From the NCBI GenBank assembly GCA_964531675.1, contig CAZHFW010000013.1:27835-91834 (forward strand): DNA of 64,000 bases, in the 5' to 3' direction. A model generated the notes under the pieces. It was not told where the DNA came from. It ran no database searches and saw only the letters and a list, made by a program, of their open reading frames with translations. The position numbers were made by a program, and so were the translations under genes. Shown piece after piece: positions 63,530-64,000 of the stretch. The number at the start of each line of letters is the position of its first letter. The stretch's first letter is position 1. The DNA comes from CAZHFW01 sp964531675 (GTDB lineage: Bacteria > Planctomycetota > Phycisphaerae > Phycisphaerales > UBA1924).

Positions 63530-64000
63530 ATGGCACTCACCGACGCGACCATCATCCGGCGCAGCCTCCTGGGGAGGCTCTTCTCAACGACGACCACTGT
63601 GATCACCGTCGCGGTGGCGGTCGGGCTCATGCTCGTTCTGCTCACGATGCGCGACGCGGGCCGAAAGGCCTTCGAGCGGGGCTCGGGCGACATGCACCTG
63701 CTCATCAGCTCCGACGCCAACCCGCTCAGCTCGGTGCTCAACGGGATCTTCTACGCCAACCCGCCGCAGCGGGCCATCCCCTACGCGAAGTACCAGCAGG
63801 TCGCCAATCCGCGCTTTGCGCCCTGGGCGTACGCGATCCCCACGCAGCAGGGCGATAGCTACGCCGGGCAGCCTCTGCTCGCGACCACGCCCGAGTTCTT
63901 CACCAAGTTCCAGCCCAATCCGGGCCAGCCCTGGGAGCTTGCTCAGGGCGAGTTCTTCGACGGCGACTTTGAAGTCGTCCTCGGCGCCGCGCGGGTCGCC
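63530..64000 (+). CDS. MacB/LolC-type ABC transporter permease (5' part, runs off window)
   Basis: The 157 codons visible begin MALTDATIIRRSLLGRLFST, a cytoplasmic amphipathic start, then one membrane helix (VITVAVAVGLMLVLLTM). A periplasmic MacB_PCD-like domain follows (RKAFERGSGDMHLLISSDANPLSSVLNGIFYANPP; GQPWELAQGEFFDGDFEVVLGAARVA). It forms the membrane part of the transporter with the upstream ATPase. The remaining three helices lie beyond the window. Confidence 0.82.
   Translation, partial: MALTDATIIRRSLLGRLFSTTTTVITVAVAVGLMLVLLTMRDAGRKAFERGSGDMHLLISSDANPLSSVLNGIFYANPPQRAIPYAKYQQVANPRFAPWAYAIPTQQGDSYAGQPLLATTPEFFTKFQPNPGQPWELAQGEFFDGDFEVVLGAARVA

Overview
The window is high-GC bacterial chromosome with tightly packed genes on both strands. 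Everything points to a planctomycete, most likely class Phycisphaerae (inference from features, not a database match). There are three proteins with dockerin-type C-termini, two of them ending in Gly-Cys. There is a giant repeat protein with a planctomycete-type LEPRxLL-like N-terminal motif, pseudopilins ending in a shared G-x-x-GRD tail, a TPR protein with two RNA polymerase alpha-CTD domains, and a PEP-CTERM-like secreted protein.

Layout. 1-1327 is the 5' part of a GH15 glucoamylase-like gene. 1.6-6.8 kb holds three tandem cassettes, each a pseudopilin followed by a tiny single-pass membrane protein, with a dockerin remnant between cassettes 2 and 3. 6.9-10.4 kb (minus) is an ECF sigma / anti-sigma / secreted protein / FliN-like run. 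10.6-23.8 kb is a mixed housekeeping region: B12-fold protein, MenG/UbiE, M48 protease, PurM, YbjQ, DinB, SDR, ABC exporter, TIGR01777 epimerase, FAD oxidoreductase and a BtuF-like protein. 24-28.6 kb encodes the type II secretion secretin GspD and ATPase GspE, the likely machinery served by the pseudopilins. 28.6-45 kb has a patatin lipoprotein, GNAT, a PEP-CTERM-like protein, AroC, a fused MFS/spermidine synthase, a HAD phosphatase, a BFD-type ferredoxin, an RbfA-like gene coupled to RtcB, the TPR-alphaCTD protein, a MATE exporter, PdxA and OppA/OppB. 45-54 kb has an HTH-like protein divergent from a dockerin protein gene with a strong palindrome at its promoter, then the 1961-residue repeat protein. 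54-64 kb has a glutamine amidotransferase, a radical SAM/SPASM enzyme, YajQ, a Cys-rich / Tat-signal / MauE-pseudopilin fusion locus, DUF1444, AcpP-FabF and a LolD/MacB-type ABC transporter that runs off the end.

How it works together. Much of the distinctive content concerns export and the cell surface: type II secretion parts, four pseudopilins, dockerin and PEP-CTERM sorting signals, and secreted repeat proteins. The most unusual item is a MauE-like membrane domain fused in one chain to an internal prepilin signal, next to a small Cys-rich secreted protein. A second recurring signal is a TAnnnT hexamer 5-9 bases before the start codon of at least eleven genes that lack a Shine-Dalgarno site, which suggests leaderless transcription. 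No tRNA, rRNA, CRISPR array, insertion sequence or prophage was recognised.
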